A stretch of 64,000 bases of DNA from Capsicum annuum. Lineage: Eukaryota > Streptophyta > Magnoliopsida > Solanales > Solanaceae. A program made the position numbers and the translations under genes. The stretch covers positions 85,458,803-85,522,802 of the forward strand of contig NC_061118.1 in assembly GCF_002878395.1 (NCBI RefSeq), read 5' to 3'. Below the pieces are notes generated by a model. It did no database searches and was not told the DNA's origin. It saw nothing but the letters and a program-made list of their open reading frames with translations. Position 1 is the stretch's first letter. Every line of letters starts with the position of its first letter. Below are positions 24,368 to 37,259 of this stretch, piece by piece.

Positions 24368-26586
24368 TGCAACACCCTTGATTCATGGTCCTTGAAAATT
24401 TTTGAAATTTTACGCTCACTGTCCTCATTATGACTCTTTTTATAAGTCATAGAGAGTCTTGATGAGACATTGGACCTGAATCATAGGAAAAATAGTGTGT
24501 GGATAAATTATCTTATCTTGAATTATAGTGAAATTAGAGTGTGTTGCTAAGTTATCTACTCTAAGTATGAGTAGCTACCAACGAGTCATGTGGACTCATT
24601 ATGAGTCATGATGTCCCAGTTGTATTCAAACCAGTGTGTGCTCCAAATCTTGTTGTACTAATATTGTACTAATGATGTCAAGGACCCTACTAGTCGCAGG
24701 GACCCCTAACGAGTTATATGATGTAAGTTAAAGGGTCAACAGTATGTGTACCTAATAACATTATCTTGTCTACGACTAGTGGTAATGAGTCGTAGTGTAT
24801 CGTTATGAGTCATCATGTGACTCATAGTCACTGTTGATAATTTATTAATTTCTTAGATTGAGATCACTTTAGACATTTCACTCTTTAACCACATAAACCA
24901 CACATACATAAGACATCTTTGAGGTGTTATTTTGACACTTTAACAAATCCAAACCCTTTTTACTCTCTCAAATTGCTTCAAGCAAAGTAAGTTAGAGTTT
25001 TTTTAAGGTTGAGCATCTGATGCCAATTGAAGGTTTCTTCTCCATAGAATCTTTCAGGCATGTTACTCTTCCCTAATTGTCACTTTCTTAAAAGCATGTG
25101 TTTTAAAGTATTATTCATATGGTTTTGAGGTTGGTTTTGGAACATGGATTAAGGGTTTTGAGTGTTTATGTTTCAATATTGTTTTCCCTTGGTTTATATA
25201 TGATTGTTCATGCTTTAATTATGTTTTTGAACGTGTGGGATGCATGGGAATGGTGAATAAACTAGAGGATTATTATTTCCCCTAATTTGTGAATATTGAA
25301 AATTGAAGTGGTAATGACCTCAACCCCCTCTGTTGTGAAATTGGATTTGAATATGAAAAGTATGCACATTGAACTACTCTTGAACTATTGCATAATATAA
25401 AAAGTTAATTAAGCATAATAATTTTTAATTAAACCTTATTGGGTTATGTAATTCCCCAAGCTAATATATAACTAAACCAAGAGGGTTGTGAATTTCCCTT
25501 AATAATGATAACTGGTTTGATATGTTGAAGTTACCTTGCAAGTATAGTTGGTATTGCGATACCAACAGTGTATGCCTAAATTTGTATTATGGTTCAATGA
25601 ATGGGAATATGTGATAAATAATTTAATTAGGATTTAATGAGAGTTGTGTAGCTGAGTCATAAAAGTGGAGGTCTTAAGGGACCAATACTAGAAACCGCGG
25701 TTGCCGATGTGGGGGTCTAAATAATCAAGTGGTTTAAGTCCCCCATGCTATATAAATTGGTACTTAACTCACTTTGATTTATTTTGGGAGGTTTGAGTCC
25801 CCCACAAGGTATATGACATATGATTATCCTCTGGTTTGTGCGGCTACGTGCACTGGGCCTCTCCAGCTGGGGAGAGCTGCACCCATATAGCTTGTGGTGC
25901 CTTATCTATGACAATTATGCTACCCAATCTAATCTAAGGTTTTCAAAGTTCATTCTAAGACTTGTTCCCTACCTCGGCATGTGGTATTAAGTCTATATGT
26001 ATTTGCATATGATTATTCAAATTAAATTTTGGTCTGATTTTGAATTGTTACCCAAGGCATTATTTTATCCCTATCCCTGAGTTACATGCTAGCGCTCCAA
26101 TCGTTAACCATCTCCAAACATTGTATCCCCATTCAATGCAGGCACCGGAACTTCTTCTACTTTTTCTATGTAGTGATAAGGTGTTCGTGGATATTTTATG
26201 ACTTAAAGTGGTGAGCTTTCATCCTTTGGAAGACTTCATTTCATGTTTTGGTTTCTTATGTCTTAGACTTTGTTTCTGACTTGTTTTTGGCTATAGTCAG
26301 GGGCATGTCCTGACACTTTATTGATTTTGGTTTAGTTAGAAGGTTTTGTGGATTATCATGGACTTGGCTGGTGATATTGGTTGGTCATTTTGGTAGGTTA
26401 CGAATTATAAGAGTATAGACATGACTTAAATTCTTTAAGCATATTTTATGTTATCTTGTTACATATTTGGAATTCATCTATCGTTAGGGGTATTATATTC
26501 TGTTTAGTTAGGTGCAAGGGGTGGTCTCCGATCCTTATTAGACTTAAGATACTCGTCACGTCCAAGACCTAGTTTGGGTCATGACA
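24368..26586 (+). repeat. B 5' LTR
   Basis: Starts TGCAACACCC, ends GGGTCATGACA. The U3 part (24430-24830) is rich in GAGTCRT/GACTC motifs. It carries about 46 bases near 24490-24540 that the 3' LTR lacks. Confidence 0.92.
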
Positions 26587-26841
26587 AAGTTGGTATCATA
26601 GCTTAGGTTTGGTGTCTTTGGGTTTCCACAAAGCTGTGTTAAGTAGATTCTATTTTATAGGTGTGTAGCATACCACACTTATAAGAGAGAGGCTATAAGG
26701 TATTTAGGAATGTTTTTCTTTCTTATTGTTCTATTTCAAGCTATAGAGTCTAAGATTTCTAAATCTTCTCTAATTCTCATATGTTTTCTTTTTAGATCAT
26801 GCCCCAGAAGATCTGATGCTCATGGAAACTTCTCTACCCAT
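26587..26841 (+). other. B primer site, leader and gag start
   Basis: TGGTATCATAGC at 26591-26602 matches the tRNA-Met primer site. The leader runs to the gag ATG at 26799 (MPQKI, then stop), preceded by a TTTCTTTTTAG acceptor-like tract. About 40 bases later the sequence switches to RT, so the deletion breakpoint lies near 26835-26845. Confidence 0.8.
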
Positions 26842-27858
26842 TTGAACCGATGGCATTTATGCATCTTATGAACCAGGTATTTTGTCATTTTTTAGATTTG
26901 ATAGTAATTGTGTTTATTGATGATATTTTGGTGTATTCCAAGAGTAAAATGGATCATGCCGATCACTTCCGCCTTGTGTTACAAACCCTGAAAGATCAAC
27001 GATTGTATGTGAAGTTCTCTAAATATGAATTCTGCTTAAATATTGTGTTGATATGGGTCATGATATTTCTAGTGAAGGGATCATGGTGGATCCACATAAA
27101 GGTGTGGTGGTTAAGAAGTGTCCAAGACCCAAGACTCCAACAGACATTTAAAGCATTTTAGGTTTAGCCAGTTATTATAGGAGGTCTGTGGAAAGCCTCT
27201 ATTTTGTTGCTGCCCATTGACTAAGTTAACTTAGAAAAAAGTGAAGTTTTTGTAGTTTGATTCTTGTGAGGGTAGTTTTGAGAAGTTGAAGGATATTTTA
27301 ACTTTGGCTCTAATTTCTTACTCTAACTATGGGTACCGATGGTTTTGTTGTTTATTGTGATGCATCTCAAATAGGATTAGGTTGTGTCTTAATGTAGCAT
27401 GTTAAGGTGGTTGCATATGCTTCTAGACAGTTAAAGGTATATAAGAAGAACTATCTGATGCATGATTTGGCGTAGTTGGTTATGGTCTTTGCTTTAAAGA
27501 TTTGGTGTCACTATTTGTATGGATTCTATGTTGACAATTTCTCAGACCATAAAAGTTTACAGTATGTGTTCACTCAAAAGGAGTCAAATTTATAGCAAAG
27601 GAGAGGGTTTGAGTTGCTCAAGGACTATGACATGAGTCTTCACTATCACAAAAGTAAAGCAAACATAGTTGTTGATGCTCTTAGTAGGTTGTCCATGGGA
27701 AGCTTATCTCATGTGGATGAGGAGAAGCGGGAACTAGTGAAGGATATTCACCATTTGGCTAATATTAGAGTTCATCTCTTAGACTCTGAGGATGGTGGTG
27801 TGATTGTGAAAGAGGCGGCGAAGTCATCTCTAGGTGTTGAGGTAAAGGAGAAGTAAGT
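26842..27858 (+). pseudogene. B RT C-terminal half and RNase H, pseudogene
   Basis: Begins [12 protein letters not shown], the mid-RT region, so the fingers are deleted. The catalytic box [13 protein letters not shown] is intact at about 26910-26945, unlike A. A frameshift follows YEFCLN. RNase H motifs: VVYCDAS near 27350, VAYASRQLK near 27415, [13 protein letters not shown] near 27550 and YHKSKANIVVDALSRL near 27650. Stops interrupt at 27160 and between RNase H parts. Confidence 0.88.
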
Positions 27859-27859
27859 T

Positions 27860-29194
27860 TTGGATCCTATCTTGATGTGGATCAAGGATGATGTGAGTCA
27901 CCTGAAGGTGACGGCTTTTAAGATTGGTGGTAATGGTATCTTGAGGTACCAAGGCAGCTTGTGTGTTCCAGATATTCATAGTCTACGAGAGAGGATTATG
28001 GCTGAAGCTCATGAGTCAAGGTACACCATTCATCTGAGTTCGATGAAGATGTATCACGACTTGAAAGAGATCTATTAGTGTAAGAACATGAAGAGGGATA
28101 TGGGAAATTTTGTGGCCAAGTGTATGGTTTGTCAACAAAAGAAGGTAGAGAACTTGGGCCCTGTGGGTTATCTCAAAAGATTGAATTGTCCGTGTGGAAA
28201 TGGGAATTGATTGATATGGATTTCATTACTGGTCTTCTATGGTTCCATCATCAATTTGATTCCATTTTGGTCATTGTGGATAAAATGACTAAGTCTGCTC
28301 ACTTTTGGCCAGTAAGGACTAATTTTTCAGCAAAGGATTATGCTAAGCTCTTTATTATGGTGATTGTGAAGTTGCACGGTGCTCTAATTTCTATCATATT
28401 TGATCGAGGTACTCAATTCTTATCTTACTTTTGGCGTTCCTTTTAGAGAGGTTTTGGGACTAAGGTGAATCTTATTACTGATTTTACCCTCAGATAGATG
28501 GACAAGTAAAGAGGATGATAAAGACTTTAGAAGACATACTGAGGTCTTATGTCATCGATTTTAGTGGTATTTGGGTTGACTATTTGCCTCTCATCAAGGT
28601 TTCATATAATAATAGCTATCACTCGAGTATTGGAATGGATTTATTTGAGGCTTTGTATGGCATGAGGTATATGTCTCCTATTTGGTGATTCGAGGTTGTT
28701 GAGAATAAGTTGTATGGTCACGACATGGTTCACCAAGCTATGGAAAAGCTGAAGGTGATTCAGGATAGGCTCAAGACTACCCAAAGTTGCCAAAAGTCCT
28801 ATATGAATGTAAGGAAAAGATACTAGGAGTTTAATGTGGATGATTTGGTCCCTTTTGTATTTTGAGGTGAGTGGGCACTATGGCTTACGAACTAGATTTG
28901 CCTTTGAGTATAAGTTCCATTCATCCATTCTTCCATGTGCCGATTTTGAGAAAGTACATAGGTGATCCTTCCTTGGTCGTTTCTTTGGAAAGTGTGGGTG
29001 TCTCAGATTCCTTTCCTATGAGAAAGTTCCAATTAAGATTTTAGATTGGAAAGTTCACTAGTTGCGAGCAAAGGACATGGATTTGATAAAGTTTCTATGG
29101 AGGAACTAAAGGCATGAAAAATCTACTTGGGAATCCGAGGAGGACATAAAGTCCAAGTACCTATTCTTGTTTCTCACTTTGGAAAATCGTGCAT
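27860..29194 (+). pseudogene. B integrase with chromodomain-like tail, pseudogene
   Basis: Zinc-binding part: MKMYHDLKEIY then AKCMVCQQKK (28045-28145). Core: IDMDFITGL (first Asp, 28215), FDRGTQFLS (second Asp, 28405) and GQVKRMIKTLED (28500), where the third acidic residue, normally Glu in GQ-x-E-R, is Lys. Further on: SYNNSYHSSIGM and, at the end, LRAKDMDLIKFLWRN, then STWESEEDIKSKY, the chromodomain-like tail. Frameshifts near 28440 and 28850 and several stops. Same arrangement as A's integrase. Confidence 0.85.
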
Positions 29195-29372
29195 AAGGTA
29201 TGTGTATTCCTTACCATCCTTATTTTTTTAATTTGTTAAGGGGAATTGTAATTTCCATGACATCTTTGTTTTATTTCTTTGTTAAAGGTAAGTGTGATTT
29301 TGTTTGGAGTCAACTCGTGTTAATAAATACCTTGTCCTATTATTCGAGGATGAATGATCCCAAGGGGGAGTA
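29195..29372 (+). other. B 3' untranslated region and polypurine tract
   Basis: Matches the segment after A's integrase (15760 downward). CAAGGGGGAGTA at 29361-29372 directly precedes the LTR. Confidence 0.85.
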
Positions 29373-31541
29373 TGCAACACCTCGGATTTTTGGTCCTTGA
29401 AAATTTATGAAATTTTATCCCTATTGTCCTCATTATAACCCCCCTTATGAGTTGTAGAGAGTCTTGATGAGTCATTGGATCTGAATCGTAGTCAAACCAG
29501 TGTGTGTCTAAGTTATCTACTCTGAGTACGAGTGGCTTCCAATGAGTCGTATAGACTCATTATGAGTCGTTATGTCCCAGCCGTAGTCAAACCAGTGTGT
29601 GTTCCAAATGTTATTGTCCTGGTGATGACTAGGACCATATGAGTCGTAGGGACCCTTAACGAGTCGTATGATACGAGTCATAGGGTCAGTATTATGTGTG
29701 CTTAATGACACTATCTTGGCTACGACTCGCAGTAATGAGTTTTAATGTGTTGTTATGAGTAGTCGTGTGACCCGTAGTCACAGATAACTATTTTTTAGTT
29801 TTAAAATTGAGGGAACTTTGGACATTTCCCTCTTTACCCACATAGACCCCACATTCATCAGACATCTTTGGGGCATTATTTTGACACTTTAACAAATTGA
29901 AAACCCTCTTTACTCTCTCAAATTCCTTTAAGCAAAGAAAGTTAGGGTTTCTTCAAGGTTGAGAATCTAAGGGTAAATTCAAGGTTTCTTCTCCATATAT
30001 GAGAATCTTTAAAGAGTGTTACTCTTTCCCAATTGTTACTTTGTTGAAAGCATGTGTTTTAAAGTATTATTCATATGGTTTTGATGTTGGTTTTGGAAAA
30101 TAGGTTTAGGGTTTTAAATGTTTATGTTTGAATAATGTTTTTCCATGGTTTACATATGATTGTTCATGCTTTAATTATGGTTTTGAATTCACGGGGTGCA
30201 TGGGTATGGTGAATAAACTAGGGGATTGTGATTTCCCCCGATTTATGAATATTTACAGTTGAAGTGGTGATGACCTCAGCCCCTAAATTGTAAAATTGGA
30301 TTTGAATATGAAAAGTGTGCACATTGAACTACTCTTTAACTATTGCATAATGTGAAAACTTCATAAAGCATAATAATTTTTAAATTAACCTTATGGGGTT
30401 GCGTAATTACCCAACCTAATATATAATTGAACCAAGAGGGTTGTGAATTTTCTTAAATGATGATAATTAGTTTGGCATGTTGATACTACCTTGAAATTGT
30501 AGTTGGTAAGATGATACCAATAGGTATGCCTAAATGTGTATTATAGTTCTATGAATGGGAATATGTGATACATTATTTAATTAGGTTTTAATGAGGGTTG
30601 TGTCGCTGAGTCATGAAAGTGGAGATCCCGAGGGACCAATACTAGAAACCGTAGTTGCGACGTAGGGGTCTAAATGATCGGGTTGTTTGAGTCCCTCATG
30701 TTCTATAAATTGGTACTTAAGTCACTTTGATTTATATTGGGAGTTTTGAGTCCCCCATAAAGCATATGACATATGATTATCCTCTAATTTGTATGGCTAC
30801 AATCACTGGGCTCCTTCAGCTGGGGGATAGTTGGGCCCGTATAGCCTGTGGGTGCCTTATCTATGATAGTTATGCTACACAATCCATGCTAAGGTTTTCA
30901 AAGTTCATGATAAGCATTGTTCCCTACCCCATGTGGTATTATTTCTATATGTATTTGCATATTACTATGCACATTTGATTTTGGTCAAGTTTTGGATTAT
31001 TAACCATCACATTATTTTATCCCCTATCACTGAGTTACATGCTAGCGCTCCGATTTCTAACCGTCACCAGACGTTGTATCTCCAGGTGATTTAGGCATCG
31101 GAATTTCCTCTACTTTTCCTGTGGAGTGATCAAGTGTTTATGGATAGTTTGTGACTTGACTTGAAGTGGTGAGATTCCATCCTCCAAAAGACTTTATTTC
31201 ATGTTTTGCTTTCTTATGTCTTAGATTATGTTTTAGACTTTTTTTTGCTATGGTCGGGGGCATGTCCCAACACTTTATTAATTTTGGTTTTGTTAGAAGG
31301 CTATGTGGAATACTATGGACTTGGATGGTGATGTTGGTTGGTTGTTCTGGTTGGTTATCAGTTATTAGATTATAACATGACTTAAATTCTTTGAGCTTAT
31401 CTTATGATATCTTGTTAAATGTTCAGAATTCATCCACTGTTGGGGGTATTGTGTTCTATTTGGTTAGATACAGGGGGTGGTCTCCGGTCTTTGTTGGACT
31501 TGAGATACTTATCACGGCCATCTTTGGTTCGGGTCATGACA
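29373..31541 (+). repeat. B 3' LTR
   Basis: Starts TGCAACACCTCGG, ends GGGTCATGACA. U3 at 29440-29770 contains many GAGTCGTA/TACGACTC motifs and a repeated CAAACCAGTGTGTGT block (29494 and 29587). Best-kept LTR of this family here. Confidence 0.92.
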
Positions 31542-31847
31542 TTGGGTGACCATGTATACTTTCCTATGTGCTAGGACACAACAACTACTCATAATTGAAA
31601 GAACACACGAAGATTCATATATGAGAACATTATTATGAGCTTACAATAAGAACAAAATCCCAAAATCACAACTTGAATTAAAACCCTAGAAATGATGTCT
31701 GTAAAATTCCAAGAATATTCCTTAAAATATCAGAATATAATGTTGTAAAATATGAAGTAGTGTCAACTCGAGCAAATAACCCTATTATATTATTTACAAA
31801 GAAAATAAATTTTATCCTAAATAAAATAGGAAATTTGGGTCGGTAGT
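31542..31847. repeat. H tail, then left part of old LTR G
   Basis: 31542-31583 completes H after B. From about 31584 to C's start the sequence resembles the R/U5 side of C-type LTRs (AATAACCCTATTATATTATTT then a TTTATCCTAAATAAAATAGG block) but is clearly diverged. It continues at 45408 on the other side of C. Confidence 0.5.
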
Positions 31848-33476
31848 TGATGTCGCCCAAGACTAACCTCCAAAGAAATATGCTGCGGTGGATACCAAAT
31901 ATAGTAACCCAAACCAGGTTGGGGTCTAACCCATAGGGAAAACGTTGAATAGTTGGTTAACTTGGACAAAACTCATGTGCAGTTTGGAAAAGTAAATTAG
32001 GGAATTTTAAAGTAATCAATAAGTGGTAACCAAACTTGTATGATTTACATTGTAAATGATAGAATACGAACACTAAGAGTGTGTTCTCCCTGACTTATTG
32101 AATCTGTAAGTTTCTCACATTCAATCCACCTATTTTGTTGATCTGCATGTAAAGTCGACAAGCTATTATTATTAACAGTCTTGTGAACGTGCTAATAAAT
32201 CTCACCGTTTACCTTGTGAGTCTCAAGGCATCGCCTTAATGCACCTTGTCCGTGAATTCAGTTCAACTCTTACCTTTTAAGTCTCGAATTAATTAGATGA
32301 GATGGAAGAATGACAAGATGGAAGTGAATCTCAAATAACTTTCGTAATCCTTTTTTCCCAATCTCAATCTCCCTTGTGAGGACATTATAGAATACAGGCA
32401 ATCCTTAAGATTCTGCAGTAGCTCTAAGGTCTATTATTATGAATAAGATTAAGATACATGCAGCTACTTTAGAATAGATGAGTCTCCCACTTCCCTTACA
32501 TGGTTAATCCACCAGGGTACCCATAACCCTAGTCAAGAAAGTTAGTCGCTCATGCTTATGCAACAATCCATGATAATCAATAAAGAAAGCATGTAATAAA
32601 TTTCACAATAATGAGATGAATAAAACCCGAAATATGCTATTGAATAATAACCCAAATATCTCAAGAACAATGTAAAGTATGTAATATAATGTCAAATAAC
32701 GTAAGAGAATGTCTCAGAATGTAACTTAATAAAAGATATACCCTATAATATTTATAGTATCTAAAAATAAATTTGAAATCCTAATAAAAAGGAAAAGGAA
32801 AAATAAGTCAGCACAAGATATGACTCGCTCGCCCACTTGTTAGGTCTTCTTACGAGTTGTACCGTGCCTTTCGTATCCATTCTAGTGTTTAATCTCCTAA
32901 GACTTCAACCTCTTATTCTTCTTACGAATTATACTCAGGATTTGTACCTTGACCATACGACTCATGGAATTCACTCGTTACCACCTACGACTCCTTCCTT
33001 TCATGCGCTAAACACTGGGCTGCTTACGGTTTGATCTTCTGAGTCATACTCAAACATCCGACTCATCCTCTTCTGAGACTTCTACTCTGAATTATAGACT
33101 GAGGTTTTGTTATGCTTATGGTTTCCTGACACAACCCGTATCCTCATCTTACGACCTGTATGCTCCACTCGTATCTTTCTTGTACTTAGTTTTTTTTGTT
33201 TGGCTTTGTTTTCTGTTGTGCTTATGAGTCAACCTATGAGCCTATGATGAGTTGACGACTCGTAAGGTGACTCGTATCATCTGCAACTTTGTCTTTTTCA
33301 GGTTCTTTTTCTTCCAATTTCATCCTAATACTATTATAGACCTGTTTCACCTGCAACAAGAACAAAAACACACCATATCTCCTACAAAAACACACCATAT
33401 CTCCTAAAACAACCTAAGTTCAAGCATAATTTCATTGTTTTAAGCATCGAAAGTGTCATGCTTCCACGGCGCATCA
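31848..33476 (-). repeat. C 3' LTR
   Basis: 1629 bp, aligning with 43828-45407. TATAAATA (minus strand) at 32749-32756. U3 (32815-33270) carries many ACGACTCGT-type motifs. A perfect 22-bp tandem duplication at 33362-33405 is absent from the 5' LTR, so it arose after insertion or in this LTR only. Confidence 0.9.
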
Positions 33477-35000
33477 ACACCCTCAATTTAAAAGTTTGTT
33501 TGTCCTCGGGTAAAGCAAAAATCAAAAACTATAACACAACACAACGATGCTTAAACAAGAGGATCCTAAGATACCTATGGCAGTGATTTTGAATTCAATT
33601 TTCCATATTTTTATTCCCTCTCCTAGTTTTAACTTTTCAAGAATCAAACTGTATACATTGATTTGGCACACAGAGTAACATAAAGGAATCTGATGATGGC
33701 ATTATATTAGTAATAGACAACCGGGCATAGACACAAATGGCATTAACCAAACAATCTAGTAACCTAAAAATATAACCCATATATACTCACAGTCAAAAAG
33801 ATCCCATTCACTTAGTTAATATTAATCAATTTATTCAGTGATATATAGAAGACGCTCTCGCTTATTAAGAAATACCGCCAGAGTATACAGAATACCGTAG
33901 GCTTGCCCATATGCTCCCTTCCTATGTTTTTAGATTGTCGAGGTAGGATCACTAAAGGAATTTATTCATCTTGTAACATAGGTTAGGGGCTGCTATGTTA
34001 TCTTTTTCTAGAGATTTTTAGTGACTATGCCTTCTTGACACTATGCTTCTTTTGGGGTCCACTTATTTTCACTTCTTTCTTCATTTTATTTCTGACCTTA
34101 TGTCTCTCTTTTTAATTTAAAGCACATTCAACTTGGACTAGGTGTAGTTTTCTCACTTTCTTTTTATTTTCTTGCAATTTTTTTCTTTTTCTTTCTTTTA
34201 TTTTTACCACACCTGTCCTTTTTTCATTTTTCTTCATACACGTCTTTCTTCACACTCGTTTTTTCCTATGCACCTCTATAGTAGCCACCCTCAACTTAGT
34301 CAATTTTCTTGAGTTAAGGTGTAACGTTTCAAAGGAGGACCAGGGCCAAGAAAAGTTCATTGTAAGTGAAAAAGGAAGGTGAAATTGGTGTAATCACAGA
34401 AAAGGGTCAATTAGGCTCAAACATTAGGATCAAGGAATTTATTTCACAATTGGTTGGACATTTAGGATCGAGTGAACTTATCTAAAAAATGGCCTATAAT
34501 CATCTCCAACTCGACTATCGTAACCCTGGGTAAGACCAATCGGGCAAGTTATAGATTCAGATACACTAGGAACTAAGTAGCACCTCGAACACACTCGCAC
34601 AACGTTATATTTCTAAGTACTACTTATCTAGTTATGAAATTATTAGCCCTAGTTGTTCTATTCCTCATCCTAATGCCATTATCTGATACTTAGTCCTGTC
34701 ACACAAATACATATATCACACAGTCTATCAAAAAAATTTGGGTAGGGTATCAATTTTTCGGCAAAAAATTTTCAAAATCAGATAATTTTTAGCAGAATCA
34801 CACAAAGTAAGATCTACTACCACAAGTAGAATTCTCCTCCTAGGTCAGCTATCATAGTACACAACAAAACAAAAACATCAACAACAAAAAAAACATGAAG
34901 ACAATAACATGTCAGTCCTCAAATTTTTCATATTTTGGCCACGGGCATTAAAATATGGCAAGTATAGCCCATGGCGACCTTGTACACCCCCACCCCAACT
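33477..35000 (-). other. C polypurine tract and 3' non-coding region
   Basis: Minus-strand CTTTTAAATTGAGGGTGT (33477-33494) abuts the LTR. The rest is non-coding and includes a T/C-rich block (34080-34270) corresponding to the A/G-rich block of Ath1 at 4720-4960. No frame worth calling. Confidence 0.7.
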
Positions 35001-37259
35001 TAAAGCTTATGCATTATCCCTAGTGCAACTTAAAAAAATATAATTCAAGGGATCGGTAAGATACTTGGGTGTTCAAGGTGATGAATCATGCAGTATCATC
35101 TTGTGGGACCTCTTATCGAGTCCCACTATCATCAGCTATCGTCCCATCAACTACTAGGACTGTATTCTCACTTGGGGCACCGGTTATGACGGGTACACTC
35201 ACTGGTACATCAATTGTTGGGGGTACTTTACCACCCCATCAACATCATAGGTCATCTATTTTGAACTACCGGCTCCATTCTGTATCTCCTGGACCCTTGT
35301 CTGTTGGTCCCTCTCACTCAGTATACCACCCTTCTTTGCCTTCTTTAAGGAATCCTTTTCAACATTCTAGTGTTTGCTCTTATTTCTCTCTTGGGGCTCT
35401 TCTACTAGCTCTGGAATCTCCCAAATATTTTTAACATAGATATTCGGCTTTACCTCTACTACTACTAGTGCTGGAATAAACGGGCGGTCATACAACTAGT
35501 CAACCATCTTCTTAATCCCGTTCACTTCAAATTTTACCTCAGCAATAGCAGAAACCTAGCCGCTACCTAATTGTTGGGCCATCCGCTACTCGAATACGTC
35601 TAACTGACCTTGCACCCTTCTATCTTGGTTCTCCAACTTTACCTCAACCTAGGGATTTATGCCACCTTACATGTTTTGAACTTTGGCCTTCTACATAGCC
35701 AATACATGTTTTGAACTTTGGCCTTCTACATGGCCAATCTCCTTATAGCCTCATCCTATAATGACTGTGAGACCATAATTAGACCATCTGGTATAGCTCT
35801 GGGTTGAGGTGGTATATATTGAGTCATAGGGGGGACTAGATATACCCGTTGTATTTAAGGTCTATGGATCAGTCCGTATATCTCCACCTGTGGTGGTATC
35901 AGTTTTAACAACATCAGGCTATCCACTCTATCTAAATGTCTTCACTAATATATCAGCTTATCTTCTCGCCTGTCTGGCCATTGGGTTTGTTGCATCCTGA
36001 ATTAACCCAAGATCTATGATGTTTGTCAACTCAATCAGCTCATCAATCCCTGGTAGTACTTGCACCAGTGTAGTAAACCAAATTTGAATAATTTTGCATG
36101 GGTATGCTACCAACAACTTCTCTCCACCTATAGCCTGATCTCATATCCTTGGGCTAGAAAATCTCCCACATCAAACTCGTACCCAAACATCAACCCAGCT
36201 ATCAAAGTTGCTCGAACCGGGATGAGTACATTGTCCCCAGTAGTGGGACAGAGTTTGTGTCTAGCCAGTGTCTAACATGCCTTGGCCTCAAAGTTAAGTG
36301 TGTGTTTCTCTATTTTTTGTGAATCTACCCCTGGGACTCCAACCACCCAAATAACCTCCACACTATTTAGCGTGATCAAATTGGCGATCCACCTGAAATG
36401 TCATATTTTATCATCCGATCATAGTTGTTTCCCTGTAATTTTTTGTATTTCATCCATGCAAAATTCTATTTCTTTTGTGTTTTCCAGCGGCTAGAATTTT
36501 GGTCTATTTAAGAACCAAGAAATAGTATACAGGGAGATATTCACCCTCACTCTTCGAATGGCCAGTGACTCAATGTGATTATCACCTCTCCATAATTGCC
36601 CCTATGGATACTATATTTTTAGATCTCCCTTGTACACCATATAAAACTCTCAAAAAAATGTGATATAGTACTTTTCAGGCGGTGTGTTCATCCTTTGAAA
36701 CCTGTACTAGCTTAATCGGGCCTCAAATTTGGGTAGCTCTAACATCCTGGTGGTAGCCAATTTCCTCTCAAGACGTAGAATTCTCTTGGTTCTTCCATTC
36801 TAGAGTTTTCTCAACCCATTGTTATAAGTTTCCTGCATATCGAGGTACCCCACCATTTAATGGTGGGAACCAAAGCAGGTGTAAGAGCTAAGGGTGATCC
36901 TGTCTATTGATAGGGTTTGCATTAATTTCTTCCATATTAGCATTCTCCGAACTTGCTTCCTCTGAACTAGAGTCTTCTTCGTAATCTCCATTATCATCTT
37001 CAAACTGGGATAGTGTTTAGGGCAATGAAGTGTGGGGGTTCTTATTTCAGGGTCCTCTCGGAGGTGTGTCCTCCGGAGTGACTACTTTTTTTCCTTAAGC
37101 CAGTCTTTGGTCTCTTTCCCCAACCTTTCCCTTCATTGGGAATTCGACAAGTTTGTTGCTACTGCTTGATGACTCTATCGACTCAGAGCTTGAAATAGGT
37201 GTCTTTTTAGTTCCCTTCTTGGCTACTTATATTGAAGATGCCACACCTTTTGGAGGCAT
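35001..37259 (-). pseudogene. C second ORF (plant-transposon-protein-like), pseudogene
   Basis: Starts at the minus-strand ATG at 37259 (MPPKGVASSI). The N-terminus is basic and Ser-rich (SSSESIESSSSSNK), followed by an acidic stretch (DDNGDYEEDSSSEEASSENAN near 36950) and a globular region: KYYITFFxEFYMVYKGDL near 36660, GQLWRGDNHIESL near 36590, LCPTTGDNVLIPVRATLIAGLMFGYEFDV near 36200 and a C-terminal tail. This order (tail of a reserved plant reading-frame family often called putative plant transposon protein) occurs downstream of integrase in Athila-type elements; its function is unknown, and calling it an envelope would be unjustified. Ten or more stops and a 35-bp tandem duplication (35668-35737) that shifts the frame. 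Confidence 0.6.

Larger units (their letters stand above)
24368..31541 (+). mobile_element. B, chromovirus-type Gypsy element with internal deletion
   Basis: 5' LTR, tRNA-Met primer site, first codons of gag, then directly the second half of RT, RNase H, integrase, polypurine tract and 3' LTR. Perfect target duplication TTGGG at 24363-24367 and 31542-31546; joining the flanks gives a continuous H sequence (ACTTGGG then TGACCATG). Gag, protease and N-terminal RT are absent. Same family as A. By eye the LTRs differ at about 1 base in 6 over the first 115 bases, so the insertion is old. Confidence 0.93.

Noticed and set aside
35069..35434. 121-codon open frame on the + strand
   Set aside because: It lies antisense to C's second ORF and non-coding tail, is Ser/Pro-rich and matches nothing; likely a chance frame.
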